DNA of 64,000 nt from Arcobacter_B sp049472135 (GTDB taxonomy: Bacteria > Campylobacterota > Campylobacteria > Campylobacterales > Arcobacteraceae): positions 124,001 to 188,000 of the forward strand of contig NZ_JBMOVV010000001.1 of NCBI RefSeq assembly GCF_049472135.1, read 5' to 3'. Made by a program: the position numbers and the translations under genes. Below are positions 43,683 to 52,568 of the stretch, in pieces; position 1 is the stretch's first letter, and the number at the start of each line of letters is the position of its first letter. The notes under the pieces were generated by a model. It was given only the letters and a program-made list of their open reading frames with translations. It made no database searches and was not told where the DNA came from.

Positions 43683-45479
43683 CTAACTCCATGTTGTTTT
43701 TAAATAACTGTTCTCATTTAAATATTTTTTTAGAATTTGATATGTATTAGTATCTAAATTCTCTTTTAATTTATCTTTTATCTCTCTTGTATCATAGTCA
43801 ATATCTTCTAATATATCAATAATTTTTTGAGTTTCAATAATTTGTTCAAGTAATACTTCATCATTTTGGAAAACTACATTTACTTCTGTTGGGTGAGAGA
43901 ATAGGTTATGTTTCATTCCTAAAGTATCTTGATATGCACCTACATTAAAAAATCCTAAGAAATAGTCTTCTTTAGCTAAATCTACATCATGTAAATATAG
44001 TGGTCTTTGTGAATTAAAAGGTAACTCTCCATCACTATCACAAGTAATATCCCATAAACTTGCACTTCTTGTAGGTTTCTTATCTAAATGCGTTAAAGGC
44101 ATGATAGGAAACTCTTGATTTATTCCCCAGTAATCAGGAAGTGATTGGAACATTGAGAAGTTTAATAAATATTTTTCTTGAATATTTTCATCAAGCTTTT
44201 TTAAATCTTCATAATCTTCAACTTCAAGTAAAGCAATAGCTTTTTTTATAATTTGATGAGTTAAAATTTCTGCATTTGATCTATCTTGTAAATCAATATA
44301 ACCTAAATCAAATAGCGTTAATAATGATTCCATATGATCCATAGCATCATGCATATACTCATAAGCAGTTCTTTTTAACATATCTGAATATAAAGCATTT
44401 AATTCTTCAATTAAAGGTGGATTATTCTCTTTTAAATTTAAATGTTTTAAATCATACTCTGATGAGAATAGTTCTAAAACAGGTGTAATTAATACTGTTG
44501 AAGCAGCTGAAATAAATCTTCCTGATTCAGTAAAGATATTTGGTTGTGCAACATTTTTTTGTTTTGCAATATCTTTTAATGTAAAGATAACATCATTTGC
44601 AAACTCTCTTAAAGAATAGAACCTACTTCTTTCATATGCAGAGTATTCAACTGCTAAACCACCACCAATATTAATATTATTTAAATGTGTAGCACCTAAG
44701 TTTTTAAGTTCTGCATAAATATGCCCAGCTTCTCTTAATGCTTTTTTTAATGGCTTAATAGAGTTCATATCTGAACCAATATGGAAATGAATCATTGTAA
44801 GGTATTGTAATAAGTTGCACTCTTCTAACAACTCATAAGCTTCAATAATTTCAGTTGATGATAAACCAAACTTAGAATTGATACCACCACTTTTTGCCCA
44901 TAAACCACTTCCTCCACTATGTAGCCTAACTCTTAATCCTACATTTGGACAAGGAAGATTTGTTTCATTTTGAACTTGGATAATTGTTTCAAGCTCATTT
45001 AAACCTTCAATAATTACAGTTATATTATGACCTTTGCTTCTTGCAATAAAAGCTAAATGAATCATCTCTTTATCTTTGAAACCATTTACTGTAATAGGTG
45101 AATTTGTATTATTATATGTCATTGCTATTACAAGTTCAGCTTTACTACCTGCTTCAAGTCCATAATTAAACTCTTCACCACTTTTTATTAGTGGATGAAT
45201 AAAGTTAGGTAACTGGTTTACTTTTAATGGAAAAACAGCATTAAAGCTACCTTGATAATCATACTCTTTAATACTTTTATTAAATGTATTATAAAGTGTA
45301 CTTATTTGCTTTTTTGTAATATGTGGAAATCTTAAAAGTAATGGCCCTTTAAAATCTTGCTCCCTGATTTGTTTTACAAGTGAGATTAACGACGGTTTGC
45401 ATTTGTGATTAACTTTTGCTAAACCGTCTTCTACTACGAAGTTATTGTCACTCCATATATCAATTCCATAATTATTCAA
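43683..45479 (-). CDS. speA: biosynthetic arginine decarboxylase
   Basis: This 598-residue PLP enzyme converts arginine to agmatine, the first step to putrescine and spermidine. The PLP lysine is in NAVFPLKVNQ, and GLEAGSKAELVIA, INIGGGLAVEYSAYE and FTESGRFISA are the expected conserved blocks of the fold-III SpeA family. The C-terminus continues to YFLGFFNVGAYQDTLGMKHN. Length is typical. It lies three bases after hisS in a tight operon with no sign of separate regulation. Confidence 0.95.
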   Translation of the reverse strand: MNNYGIDIWSDNNFVVEDGLAKVNHKCKPSLISLVKQIREQDFKGPLLLRFPHITKKQISTLYNTFNKSIKEYDYQGSFNAVFPLKVNQLPNFIHPLIKSGEEFNYGLEAGSKAELVIAMTYNNTNSPITVNGFKDKEMIHLAFIARSKGHNITVIIEGLNELETIIQVQNETNLPCPNVGLRVRLHSGGSGLWAKSGGINSKFGLSSTEIIEAYELLEECNLLQYLTMIHFHIGSDMNSIKPLKKALREAGHIYAELKNLGATHLNNINIGGGLAVEYSAYERSRFYSLREFANDVIFTLKDIAKQKNVAQPNIFTESGRFISAASTVLITPVLELFSSEYDLKHLNLKENNPPLIEELNALYSDMLKRTAYEYMHDAMDHMESLLTLFDLGYIDLQDRSNAEILTHQIIKKAIALLEVEDYEDLKKLDENIQEKYLLNFSMFQSLPDYWGINQEFPIMPLTHLDKKPTRSASLWDITCDSDGELPFNSQRPLYLHDVDLAKEDYFLGFFNVGAYQDTLGMKHNLFSHPTEVNVVFQNDEVLLEQIIETQKIIDILEDIDYDTREIKDKLKENLDTNTYQILKKYLNENSYLKTTWS

Positions 45480-45481
45480 TA

Positions 45482-46717
45482 TTAAAATTCCTCTTGTTTA
45501 ATTGTATTTTCTTCTTGTGTTTCAATGTTTTTTACAAAAATTGTTTGATCATTTAATTCTTTTTCACCAATTAAAGCAACAACATTTGCGCCTTGTTTCT
45601 CTGCTAATTTAAAGTGTTTTCCAAAACCTCTTGGTGTATATTCAACAAAAGTCTTTGTTGTTTTTCTTTTTTTGATAGCAAGTTTTATTGCTGTATTTAA
45701 AGAAGCTTCATCTAAAGCTCCAATATAAACTACATCTTCTTTTTCTTCTTTCATCTTTACAAGCTCTAATAGTCTTTCAATTCCAATAGCAAATCCAACA
45801 CCAGCTGTTGGTCTTCCACCTAAGAATTCAACTAGTCTATCATATCTTCCACCACCAGCTATTGCACTTTGAGCTCCAATCTCATCACTTACAAACTCAA
45901 AAGCAGTTTTTGAATAATAGTCTAGTCCTCTAACTAAATTTGTATCAATTTCGTATTCTACACCATTAAAGTCTAAAATCTCTTTTAATTTTTCAAAATC
46001 TGTATTACATGACTCACATAAGTTATGTGTAATCTTTGGAGCATTAACTAGTTTTTCTTGACAAGACTCAACTTTACAATCTAAAACTCTAATAGGATTA
46101 GTTTCTATTCTTTTTTGACAATCTTCACAAAGCTCATCTTTAAATGAGTTTAAGTGTTCAACTAAGTTCTCTTTGTATTGTGGCATACAGTTTTGATCAC
46201 CAAGAGAGTTTAATTGAAGTTTGAAACCAATTCCAAAGAAGTCTAATATATCTTTTATCATCATTATAATATTAGCATCTTCAATTACAGAATCAACTCC
46301 AAAAACTTCACATCCAAATTGGTGGAATTCTCTTAATCTACCTTTTTGAGGTCTTTCATATCTAAACATTGGTCCATAGTAGTACCATCTTTGTACACCA
46401 CCAGCTCTATCTAGTTTTTTCTCTACAAAGTGTCTTACAACACCAGCTGTTCCTTCTGGTCTCATACAAACATTGTTTTCACCTTTGTCAACAAAGTTGT
46501 ACATCTCTTTATTTACAATATCTGAACTTTCACCAACTGATCTTTTAAATAATGCAGTCTCTTCAAGAATAGGTGTTTCAATATATGAAAATCCATAGTT
46601 TTTAGCAATAGCAGAAGCGTTATCAACAAAGTATGTAAATAGTTTACTTTCATCATTTACGATATCTTTCATTCCTCTTAAGCTTTGAATAGTTTGATTG
46701 GTTTGTTTATTTGCCAT
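45482..46717 (-). CDS. hisS: histidyl-tRNA synthetase
   Basis: This is a 411-residue class II synthetase that charges tRNA-His. Motif 2 reads MFRYERPQKGRLREFHQFG, the histidine-specific motif is near LVRGLDYYSKTAFEFV, and motif 3 is AGVGFAIGIERLL. The C-terminal anticodon-binding domain follows (TPRGFGKHFKLAEKQGANV). Its start overlaps tmk by 11 bases. It continues into speA after two bases. Confidence 0.97.
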   Translation of the reverse strand: MANKQTNQTIQSLRGMKDIVNDESKLFTYFVDNASAIAKNYGFSYIETPILEETALFKRSVGESSDIVNKEMYNFVDKGENNVCMRPEGTAGVVRHFVEKKLDRAGGVQRWYYYGPMFRYERPQKGRLREFHQFGCEVFGVDSVIEDANIIMMIKDILDFFGIGFKLQLNSLGDQNCMPQYKENLVEHLNSFKDELCEDCQKRIETNPIRVLDCKVESCQEKLVNAPKITHNLCESCNTDFEKLKEILDFNGVEYEIDTNLVRGLDYYSKTAFEFVSDEIGAQSAIAGGGRYDRLVEFLGGRPTAGVGFAIGIERLLELVKMKEEKEDVVYIGALDEASLNTAIKLAIKKRKTTKTFVEYTPRGFGKHFKLAEKQGANVVALIGEKELNDQTIFVKNIETQEENTIKQEEF

Positions 46718-47276
46718 TTAAGAACTCCTCTATTTGTTTTTCAATTTCTTCTATACTTAAACTTGCATCAATAAATCTATGATTGATTCCAAGTTTTTTT
46801 ATCGTTTCTTTCATTCTATTTTGAATATTTAATAAATAGTTTATTCCTCTAAGTTCAATAGAATCATTCTCTTTTTGGGATAATCTATGTTTTAACTCAT
46901 GTGGTGTTAATTCAAGTAAAATTGCATGAGTTGGTAAAGTATTATTTGTTGATAGTAAATTTAACTCAATCATTTTGTCTAGTTCAAAAATTGAAGCATA
47001 AGCAATTCCTGAAATCATTGATCTATCTGAAATAACAACTTTATCTTTATTTTTTAAAACAACTTCTTGCATATGTTCAGCTCTATCAGCTAAAAATAAA
47101 AACATCTCTGCAATATTAGAATGAGCTTCACCATTTAATGCCATAGTTCTTAACTTTGAACCAATTGGTGTTCCACCTGGCTCTTTTGTAAAAACAGCGT
47201 TAGGGTATTTCTTTTGTAATAAAGCAAGTTGAGTTGACTTTCCTGCTGTATCAATTCCTTCTATTACTACATACAT
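46707..47276 (-). CDS. tmk: thymidylate kinase
   Basis: This is a 189-residue kinase that converts dTMP to dTDP for DNA synthesis. P-loop EGIDTAGKSTQ at the N-terminus, TKEPGGTPIG, the DRS motif (VISDRSMISG), and FLADRAEHM are the recognised blocks. The gene overlaps coaD by 10 bases and hisS by 11, so translation is likely coupled along the operon. No unusual residue was noted. Confidence 0.96.
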   Translation of the reverse strand: MYVVIEGIDTAGKSTQLALLQKKYPNAVFTKEPGGTPIGSKLRTMALNGEAHSNIAEMFLFLADRAEHMQEVVLKNKDKVVISDRSMISGIAYASIFELDKMIELNLLSTNNTLPTHAILLELTPHELKHRLSQKENDSIELRGINYLLNIQNRMKETIKKLGINHRFIDASLSIEEIEKQIEEFLNGK

Positions 47277-47755
47277 TCTAAAACTTCTTTAGGTACAAGG
47301 TGTTGGAATTTTCCATTAAATCTAATAATCTCTCTAACAATTGTAGAAGATACAAAGGCATTTTCTAGAGTTGGCATTAGATATAGTGTTTCAATTTTTT
47401 TATTGATAGAAGAGTTTGCATATCCCATTTGTAATTCATACTCAAAATCAGATACGGCTCTAAGACCTCTAATGATTGTATTAACTCCTTGTTGTGTTGC
47501 AAAATCAACTAACAAAGTATCAAAACCTTCAACTCTAACGTTTTTTATATGTGCTGTCGCAGCTTCAGTAAACTTAACTCTTTCTTCATGTGAGAACATA
47601 GGTTTTTTTCTTTCACTTTTTGCAACTGCAATAATTACTTCATCAAAAATATTAGAAGCTCTTCTAATAATATCTAAATGACCATTTGTAATAGGATCAA
47701 AAGTTCCACTATAAATAGCTTTTCTATATGTTGTATTATCTTGTGTTTCAGACAT
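47267..47755 (-). CDS. coaD: phosphopantetheine adenylyltransferase
   Basis: This 162-residue enzyme carries out the penultimate step of coenzyme A synthesis. SGTFDPITNGHLDIIRRA contains the nucleotide-binding T/HxGH motif, RGLRAVSDFEYELQM the pantetheine site and FVSSTIVREI the C-terminal signature. It overlaps tmk by 10 bases and begins four bases after the ubiX stop. Confidence 0.97.
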   Translation of the reverse strand: MSETQDNTTYRKAIYSGTFDPITNGHLDIIRRASNIFDEVIIAVAKSERKKPMFSHEERVKFTEAATAHIKNVRVEGFDTLLVDFATQQGVNTIIRGLRAVSDFEYELQMGYANSSINKKIETLYLMPTLENAFVSSTIVREIIRFNGKFQHLVPKEVLECM

Positions 47756-47759
47756 TTTA

Positions 47760-48314
47760 CTATTCCCATCTTTTAAATAAATTGTGTTCTATTTTTAATA
47801 AATCAAACCATTTCCCAATTAAGAAGTTTTCCATATCTTCTAAACTTTTTTGTTCCGAATAATATCCTAAAACAGGGGGAGCAATAGTTACTCCTAATTT
47901 TGAGAGTTTCAACATATTCTCTAAAGCAATTGGATTAAAAGGCATTTCTCTTGGGCAGAGTATGATTTCTCTTCTTTCTTTTAGCATAACAGTAAAAGCT
48001 CTAGTGATTAAGGAATCTGATATTCCTACTGAGCATTTTGCCAAAGTATTCATAGAACAAGGCAGAATAATCATTTTATCTACTTGAAAAGAACCAGAAG
48101 CTATAGGTGCAGCTATATTTGAATCATCAAAAATAGTTACATTAGGTCTTTGCTCAAACTCTTTTCTTAAAGATAATCCTGTTTCTAATTTCAATGCTGT
48201 TTTTGCACTTTTTGAAACTACTAAAAACACTTGAATATTTTCAGGGATTTTTTTTATGAAATTTAATCCAAGGTTAGACCCACTAGCCCCAGATATAGCA
48301 ACTGTAATTTTCAA
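47760..48314 (-). CDS. ubiX: flavin prenyltransferase UbiX
   Basis: This 184-residue enzyme makes prenylated FMN for UbiD-type decarboxylases, using a dimethylallyl phosphate. The GASGSNLGLNF N-terminal motif, VSKSAKTALKLET, APIASGSFQVDKMIILPCS and LCPREMPFNPIALENML are all family blocks. A ubiD gene is not in this window. It is the first gene of the minus-strand operon. An AT-rich stretch of 222 bases separates it from the divergent recombinase-like gene; I see no ORF there, but a TATAATA at 48443 could serve the latter. Confidence 0.93.
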   Translation of the reverse strand: MKITVAISGASGSNLGLNFIKKIPENIQVFLVVSKSAKTALKLETGLSLRKEFEQRPNVTIFDDSNIAAPIASGSFQVDKMIILPCSMNTLAKCSVGISDSLITRAFTVMLKERREIILCPREMPFNPIALENMLKLSKLGVTIAPPVLGYYSEQKSLEDMENFLIGKWFDLLKIEHNLFKRWE

Positions 48315-48536
48315 ATCAAACCTTTCTGCTGGTTTTAAAGTAAAAAAATAATATCAAAAAAAAGCTTTGAATTCAAACAAAGAAATTTAATAATAAAAAG
48401 TACTTGTTTATAATAATGTTTTAAGTAAAAATTAAGATACTATATAATAACATTTTGTATAAATTTTAAATGTATATAAGTAAACACTATGTTTTCATAT
48501 TAATTTAAATAATATACTTAATGTAAAGGTTAAAAT

Positions 48537-49178
48537 ATGTCTAAGAATTTCACATACATCAGAATTAATAAAAATAATGAAAAGTATACACAGGCTCAAA
48601 AAGATAGTTTAGATACATACATAAATAAGAACAAAATAGATGTTCATAAATGTATTGAAATCGAAATAAATAGCTCAAGTGAAGAGAAAAATATTTTAGA
48701 ACTTTTAAAAAGTTGTGAAAAAAACTCAACGATAATTGTTGCTGACTTAAATGTTTTTGGTAGAACTGTCGAAAATATCTTAGAAATAGTAAAATTCTTA
48801 CTTTCTAATAAGATTAGAATTCTGATTGCTAATCAAAATTTAGATTTAGTAGATGATAAAGATATGTTAACTCAAATGATTTTAGGTGTGATTTCAATGA
48901 CAGTTAATCTTGAAAAAGATTTAATGAGCCTTAGAACAAAAGAAGCTTTAACAGCTAAGAAGTTAAGTGGTGCAAGTCTTGGTAAACCAAAAGGTACTAT
49001 TCAAAAATCTAAATTTGATAAACAAAGAGATAAAATTGAAGAGTTATTATCTGTTGGTCTTTCAGTTAGAAAAATAGCTAAATTACTAGGTTATAATAAT
49101 CATATTGGATTAAATAACTATGTTAAAAAGAGAAAGATTAGAGAAAATTTGCCAAACACCCTTGATATTGCCAGCTAA
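48537..49178 (+). CDS. serine-recombinase-like protein without catalytic serine
   Basis: This 213-residue protein has the resolvase/invertase fold: YIRI at 7-10, LNVFGRTVENI, LEKDLMSLRTKEAL, the linker LGKPKGTIQKSKF and a C-terminal helix-turn-helix with SVRKIAKLLGYNNH. The catalytic Ser that normally follows YIRV is Asn11 (YIRINKN), and the first active-site arginine of the L-x-R-L-G-R motif is Val73; Arg76 stays. It therefore probably binds DNA without strand exchange. There are no inverted repeats or att-like sites beside it. A strong terminator follows. Confidence 0.8.
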   Translation: MSKNFTYIRINKNNEKYTQAQKDSLDTYINKNKIDVHKCIEIEINSSSEEKNILELLKSCEKNSTIIVADLNVFGRTVENILEIVKFLLSNKIRILIANQNLDLVDDKDMLTQMILGVISMTVNLEKDLMSLRTKEALTAKKLSGASLGKPKGTIQKSKFDKQRDKIEELLSVGLSVRKIAKLLGYNNHIGLNNYVKKRKIRENLPNTLDIAS

Positions 49179-49198
49179 AAAATAAATATCAAGGGTTT

Positions 49199-49230
49199 AA
49201 AGGGTTTACTTTTTAGTAAACCCTTTTTTT
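49199..49230 (+). terminator. intrinsic terminator
   Basis: AAAGGGTTTACT (49199-49210) pairs with AGTAAACCCTTT (49215-49226) around a TTTT loop and is followed by more Ts. It closes the recombinase-like gene. Confidence 0.9.
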
Positions 49231-49535
49231 ATAAAGATAAATTAAAAAACTACTAAAACTACTAAAAACCCCATAAAATAACTATTTCTAGATAAATAAA
49301 GATAATAAAAATAGGATATTAATATTTATACAAATAAAGTTTTAACTACATGTATTTTATAGTTTTTTATTTTAAATGTGTAAAATTTTAAAGGTATAAA
49401 AAATAATATATTTTGTATATTTGTGTATAATATTTATTTTTGAAAATATTTATATTTACTTTCATTTACTTTCTATTTAATTTTTATTTAAATAACTTAT
49501 GTAAAATCTTGTTATAATAAATTAAAGGATTTAAA
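49231..49535 (+). other. 305-bp AT-rich intergenic region
   Basis: No ORF I can support. It holds two candidate -10 elements, TATAAT at 49426-49431 and at 49513-49518, and a tandem 10-base repeat at 49454-49473. The ribosome site AAAGGA is just before the ATG at 49536. It is the only gap over 300 bases in the window and probably contains the control region of the following three-gene unit. Confidence 0.6.
49454..49473 (+). repeat. tandem 10-bp direct repeat, possible response-regulator site
   Basis: ATTTACTTTC occurs twice back to back (49454-49463 and 49464-49473), followed by looser TATTTAATTT copies. Direct repeats one helical turn apart are what OmpR-type regulators bind, and such a regulator is encoded at 50180. 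Autoregulation is inferred. Confidence 0.4.
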
Positions 49536-50165
49536 ATGATTGATTCTCTATCTGCTTTGGGTTCGTATAATTATACTTCTTCTTCTAAAAGTTCTTCAGG
49601 TTCTTCATTATCTTTAGACCAGCAAGAAACTATTCAAGATGTATTATCTAACTATGATTCTGATAATCTTACAAGTAGTGATGCCCTTGAAATTGTAAGT
49701 GCATTTCAAGAAGCTAATATTCAACCTTCAAGAAGTTTTGAAAATGCACTTAGTAGTTTAGGTTTTGATGCAAAAGAAATTGGAGATTTAGCTGGTTTAG
49801 GTCCTAATGGTCCTCAAGGAGGAATGCCTCCACCGCCACCTCCACCAAAAGAGAGCGAAGATGAAATAAGTGATATTTTATCTGAACTTTTATATGGAGA
49901 TGATGATGAAGAAAACAATAATTCTTCAAGTAGTACAAATGCATATAATAGTAATAGTACAAGCTTTGATAGTATTTTAGATTATACAAGTAGAATTTTG
50001 AGTTTAAATGATGATGCTAAAAGCCAAGTAATGGATTTATTTGAAAACTATAAACCAGAGAATACAGAGTTATCATCTTCTGATGTAAGTAGTATTATTA
50101 AAAACTCTTTACAAAATATTTTAAGTAATGAAGATAACTATAATTCAACATCGTTCTATGCTTAA
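49536..50165 (+). CDS. Ser-rich hypothetical protein with EF-hand-like loop and polyproline run
   Basis: I do not recognise the family with certainty. This 209-residue protein has a Ser-rich N-terminus, an acidic loop YDSDNLTSSDA (40-50) that could be a calcium-type loop, a related helix-loop region (SFENALSSLGFDAKEIG), seven consecutive prolines (98-104), an acidic Asp/Glu/Asn/Ser tract and a C-terminal helical domain resembling the first (LSSSDVSSIIKNSLQ). No signal peptide is evident. It is 14 bases upstream of an ArsRS-type two-component system and may be a partner or target. Confidence 0.55.
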   Translation: MIDSLSALGSYNYTSSSKSSSGSSLSLDQQETIQDVLSNYDSDNLTSSDALEIVSAFQEANIQPSRSFENALSSLGFDAKEIGDLAGLGPNGPQGGMPPPPPPPKESEDEISDILSELLYGDDDEENNNSSSSTNAYNSNSTSFDSILDYTSRILSLNDDAKSQVMDLFENYKPENTELSSSDVSSIIKNSLQNILSNEDNYNSTSFYA

Positions 50166-50179
50166 AAATTAGGTTAAAT

Positions 50180-50851
50180 ATGATTAAGATTCTTATGATT
50201 GAAGATGATCCTGAGTTTTCTATCTTTTTAGGAGAGTTTCTTGAAAAGTACAATATGTATATTACCAATTATGAGGATCCATATTTAGGTCTTTCTTGTA
50301 ATATAAATTTATTTGATATCTTAATTTTGGACCTTACTTTACCAGGTGTTGATGGCTTAGAAGTATGTAAACAAATATCTACCAATTACGATATTCCAAT
50401 AATCATTTCAAGTGCAAGGTCTGATATAACTGATAAAGTTTTAGGCTTGCAATTGGGAGCTGACTACTACCTTCCTAAGCCTTATAATCCAAAAGAAATG
50501 TATGCTGTGATATTAAGTTTATTAAGACGAAAAGAAAAAAGCAAGTTAAATAAACAATCTTTTTCTTGTAATTACTTTAATTGGGATAAGAGTAAACAAA
50601 AGATAGTTTTTAAAAATAAAGAACTACTTTTAACACAAGCAGAATATGAAGTTTTAACAACCTTACTTAATCATAAAAACTCAATCGTTTCAAGGGAACA
50701 AATAGTTAACTCTTGTAGTAGTCTAAGTGATAGTTATAGTAAAAGTTTAGATGTAATTATTGGTAGATTAAGAAGTAAGCTAGAAGATGATTCAAAAAAT
50801 AGTAAGTATATACACTCTATTAGAGGTCTTGGGTATAAGTTGTCACAATGA
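50180..50851 (+). CDS. OmpR-family response regulator
   Basis: This is a 223-residue regulator. The receiver domain has the acidic pocket EDD (8-10), phospho-acceptor Asp51 in ILDLTLPGVDG, Ser in ISSARS and Lys in LPKPYNP. The C-terminal winged helix ends with SLDVIIGRLRSKLEDD then IHSIRGLGYKL, the usual OmpR/PhoB end. Its stop overlaps the start of the kinase gene by four bases. By partner type it belongs to the ArsR/DccR-like group of Campylobacterota regulators; target genes are unknown. Confidence 0.92.
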   Translation: MIKILMIEDDPEFSIFLGEFLEKYNMYITNYEDPYLGLSCNINLFDILILDLTLPGVDGLEVCKQISTNYDIPIIISSARSDITDKVLGLQLGADYYLPKPYNPKEMYAVILSLLRRKEKSKLNKQSFSCNYFNWDKSKQKIVFKNKELLLTQAEYEVLTTLLNHKNSIVSREQIVNSCSSLSDSYSKSLDVIIGRLRSKLEDDSKNSKYIHSIRGLGYKLSQ

Positions 50852-52044
50852 TTTTTAAATCTATAAAAGCAAATATTTCTTTAGGTTTCTTTATTGCATT
50901 TATTCTTTTTCTTGCTGCATTTTTACCTTTTTTGAAATTCCAAGAAGACGCTATTTCTAAAGATACTCAACAAAAATATGAAACAATATCAAATTATATA
51001 CATTTTTATAGATTAGAGCCTATGGAGCTTCAAGAGTATATGAGCTCTTTAGGTTTTGCAAAAGTATTTAATGTAAGAGAAATCTTAGATAGTAAAAAAC
51101 TATCATTCTCAACTGCTGGTTATGAAAGTTTTAAATATGAAGGAAAACTCTATTTTCATTTAAGAACACCTCATTTTAGAATGCTTTTTGAAGATTTAAA
51201 TAAATATGAAAAAAACTATTATCCTTACATAGTTTTTTTTGTGGTTTTGGTCTTATTGCTTTTTATTTACCTTTGGATTTTAAGAGCTTTAAAACCTTTA
51301 TCTCATTTAAAAAATGAAATAAATAAATTTGCAAATGGTGAACCTCAAATATCATGTAAAATAGACGGACATGATGAAATAGCGCAAGTTGCAAATGAGT
51401 TTGATAAAACTGCAAAAAAAGTTTCATTACTTTTAAAATCAAGACAACTTTTTCTAAGAACAATCATGCATGAATTAAAAACACCTATAGCAAAAGGTAG
51501 AATTGTAAGTGAGTTAATTGATGATGAAAAACAAAAAAATAGGATAGTAAAAGTTTTTGAGAATTTAGATTCTTTAATCAATGATTTTTCTAGAATAGAA
51601 AAAATTGTTTCAAAAAACTATAACCTAAATCTTAGCTCTTATAAAACAAGTGAAATTATAAATAAGTCATATACGTTTTTAATGATAGATAAAAATGATA
51701 ATAGAATAAATATAAAATCTCAAGTTGATAAAACAGTAAAAGTTGATTTAGAATTAATGGCAATGGTATTTAAAAATTTAATAGACAATGCTTTGAAGTA
51801 TTCTAGTGATAATAAAATAGAGATTGAAGTTTTAGAAAAATCTATTTTATTTAAATCTTTAGGAAATAAATTAGAACAAAATTTGGAAGAGTATTTTAAG
51901 CCTTTTCATACAAATACAGAAAATAAAAATCATGGAATGGGTTTAGGATTATATATCATAAAAACAATTTTAGATTTACATAAATTACACTTTTCTCACA
52001 AGTTTGAGAATAATAAAAATGTTTTTGAGATAACTTTCAATTAA
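50848..52044 (+). CDS. ArsS-family sensor histidine kinase
   Basis: At 398 residues this has two helices (about 11-30 and 126-145) with a roughly 95-residue periplasmic sensor, a HAMP-like segment (about 147-195), and His208 in MHELKTPIAKGR, the phylum-specific version of the H box where the usual R-T-P-L is replaced. KVFENLDSLINDFSRIEKIV and GMGLGLYIIKTIL follow. These features match ArsS/DccS-type kinases of Campylobacterota. The signal (acid, phosphate or metabolite) is not deducible. It overlaps the regulator gene by four bases. Confidence 0.88.
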   Translation: MIFKSIKANISLGFFIAFILFLAAFLPFLKFQEDAISKDTQQKYETISNYIHFYRLEPMELQEYMSSLGFAKVFNVREILDSKKLSFSTAGYESFKYEGKLYFHLRTPHFRMLFEDLNKYEKNYYPYIVFFVVLVLLLFIYLWILRALKPLSHLKNEINKFANGEPQISCKIDGHDEIAQVANEFDKTAKKVSLLLKSRQLFLRTIMHELKTPIAKGRIVSELIDDEKQKNRIVKVFENLDSLINDFSRIEKIVSKNYNLNLSSYKTSEIINKSYTFLMIDKNDNRINIKSQVDKTVKVDLELMAMVFKNLIDNALKYSSDNKIEIEVLEKSILFKSLGNKLEQNLEEYFKPFHTNTENKNHGMGLGLYIIKTILDLHKLHFSHKFENNKNVFEITFN

Positions 52045-52118
52045 ATTTAAACTATCTTTCATAGTTACTTCATTGAACTTATTGTAGAATAATTGCTATT
52101 TATTAATATGGAGATAAT

Positions 52119-52568
52119 ATGAAAGTTTTATTAATTAAAGATGTAAAAGGTTTAGGAAAAACTGGAGAAGTAAAAGAAGTTAAAGATGGTTACGGTAAAA
52201 ACTTTTTAATTGGAAAAGGTTTTGCAAAACAAGCTACTCCTGAAGTTCTAAACAGATACAAAGCAGAACAAAGAAAAAAAGCTGAAATTGAAGCACAAGA
52301 GATTAAAGAAGCAAATGAACTAGCTGAAAAATTAAACTCTACAAAATTAACTATTAAACATAAAATTGGTGCTAATGGTCATTTAATTGGTTCTGTAACA
52401 AATAAAGAGATTAGTGAAGCTTTAAAAGCAGAGTTTGATATAGAAATTGATAAGAAAAATATCTCATTAGCAACTAAAATTAAAGCTGCAGGAATTTTCG
52501 AAGCAGATTGTAAATTAGGTCATGGAATTCACGCAACTTTAAAAGTAGATGTAATTGGAGTTGAATAG
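52119..52568 (+). CDS. rplI: 50S ribosomal protein bL9
   Basis: This 149-residue ribosomal protein has the standard bL9 start MKVLLIKDVKGLGKTGEVKE, the long connecting helix (about 45-78) and a C-terminal rRNA-binding domain with GANGHLIGSVTNKEI. Length is typical. TATGGAGATA is upstream of the ATG. It is directly adjacent to hslV, starting the protein-quality operon. Confidence 0.97.
   Translation: MKVLLIKDVKGLGKTGEVKEVKDGYGKNFLIGKGFAKQATPEVLNRYKAEQRKKAEIEAQEIKEANELAEKLNSTKLTIKHKIGANGHLIGSVTNKEISEALKAEFDIEIDKKNISLATKIKAAGIFEADCKLGHGIHATLKVDVIGVE

Noticed and set aside
43681..43692. First ATG (43692) as the cysE start
   Set aside because: GGAG lies between the two ATGs and is positioned for the second one at 43680.
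48537..49178. Recombinase gene as part of a mobile element
   Set aside because: No flanking inverted or direct repeats, no accessory transposition genes, base composition like its neighbours, and the catalytic Ser is missing.
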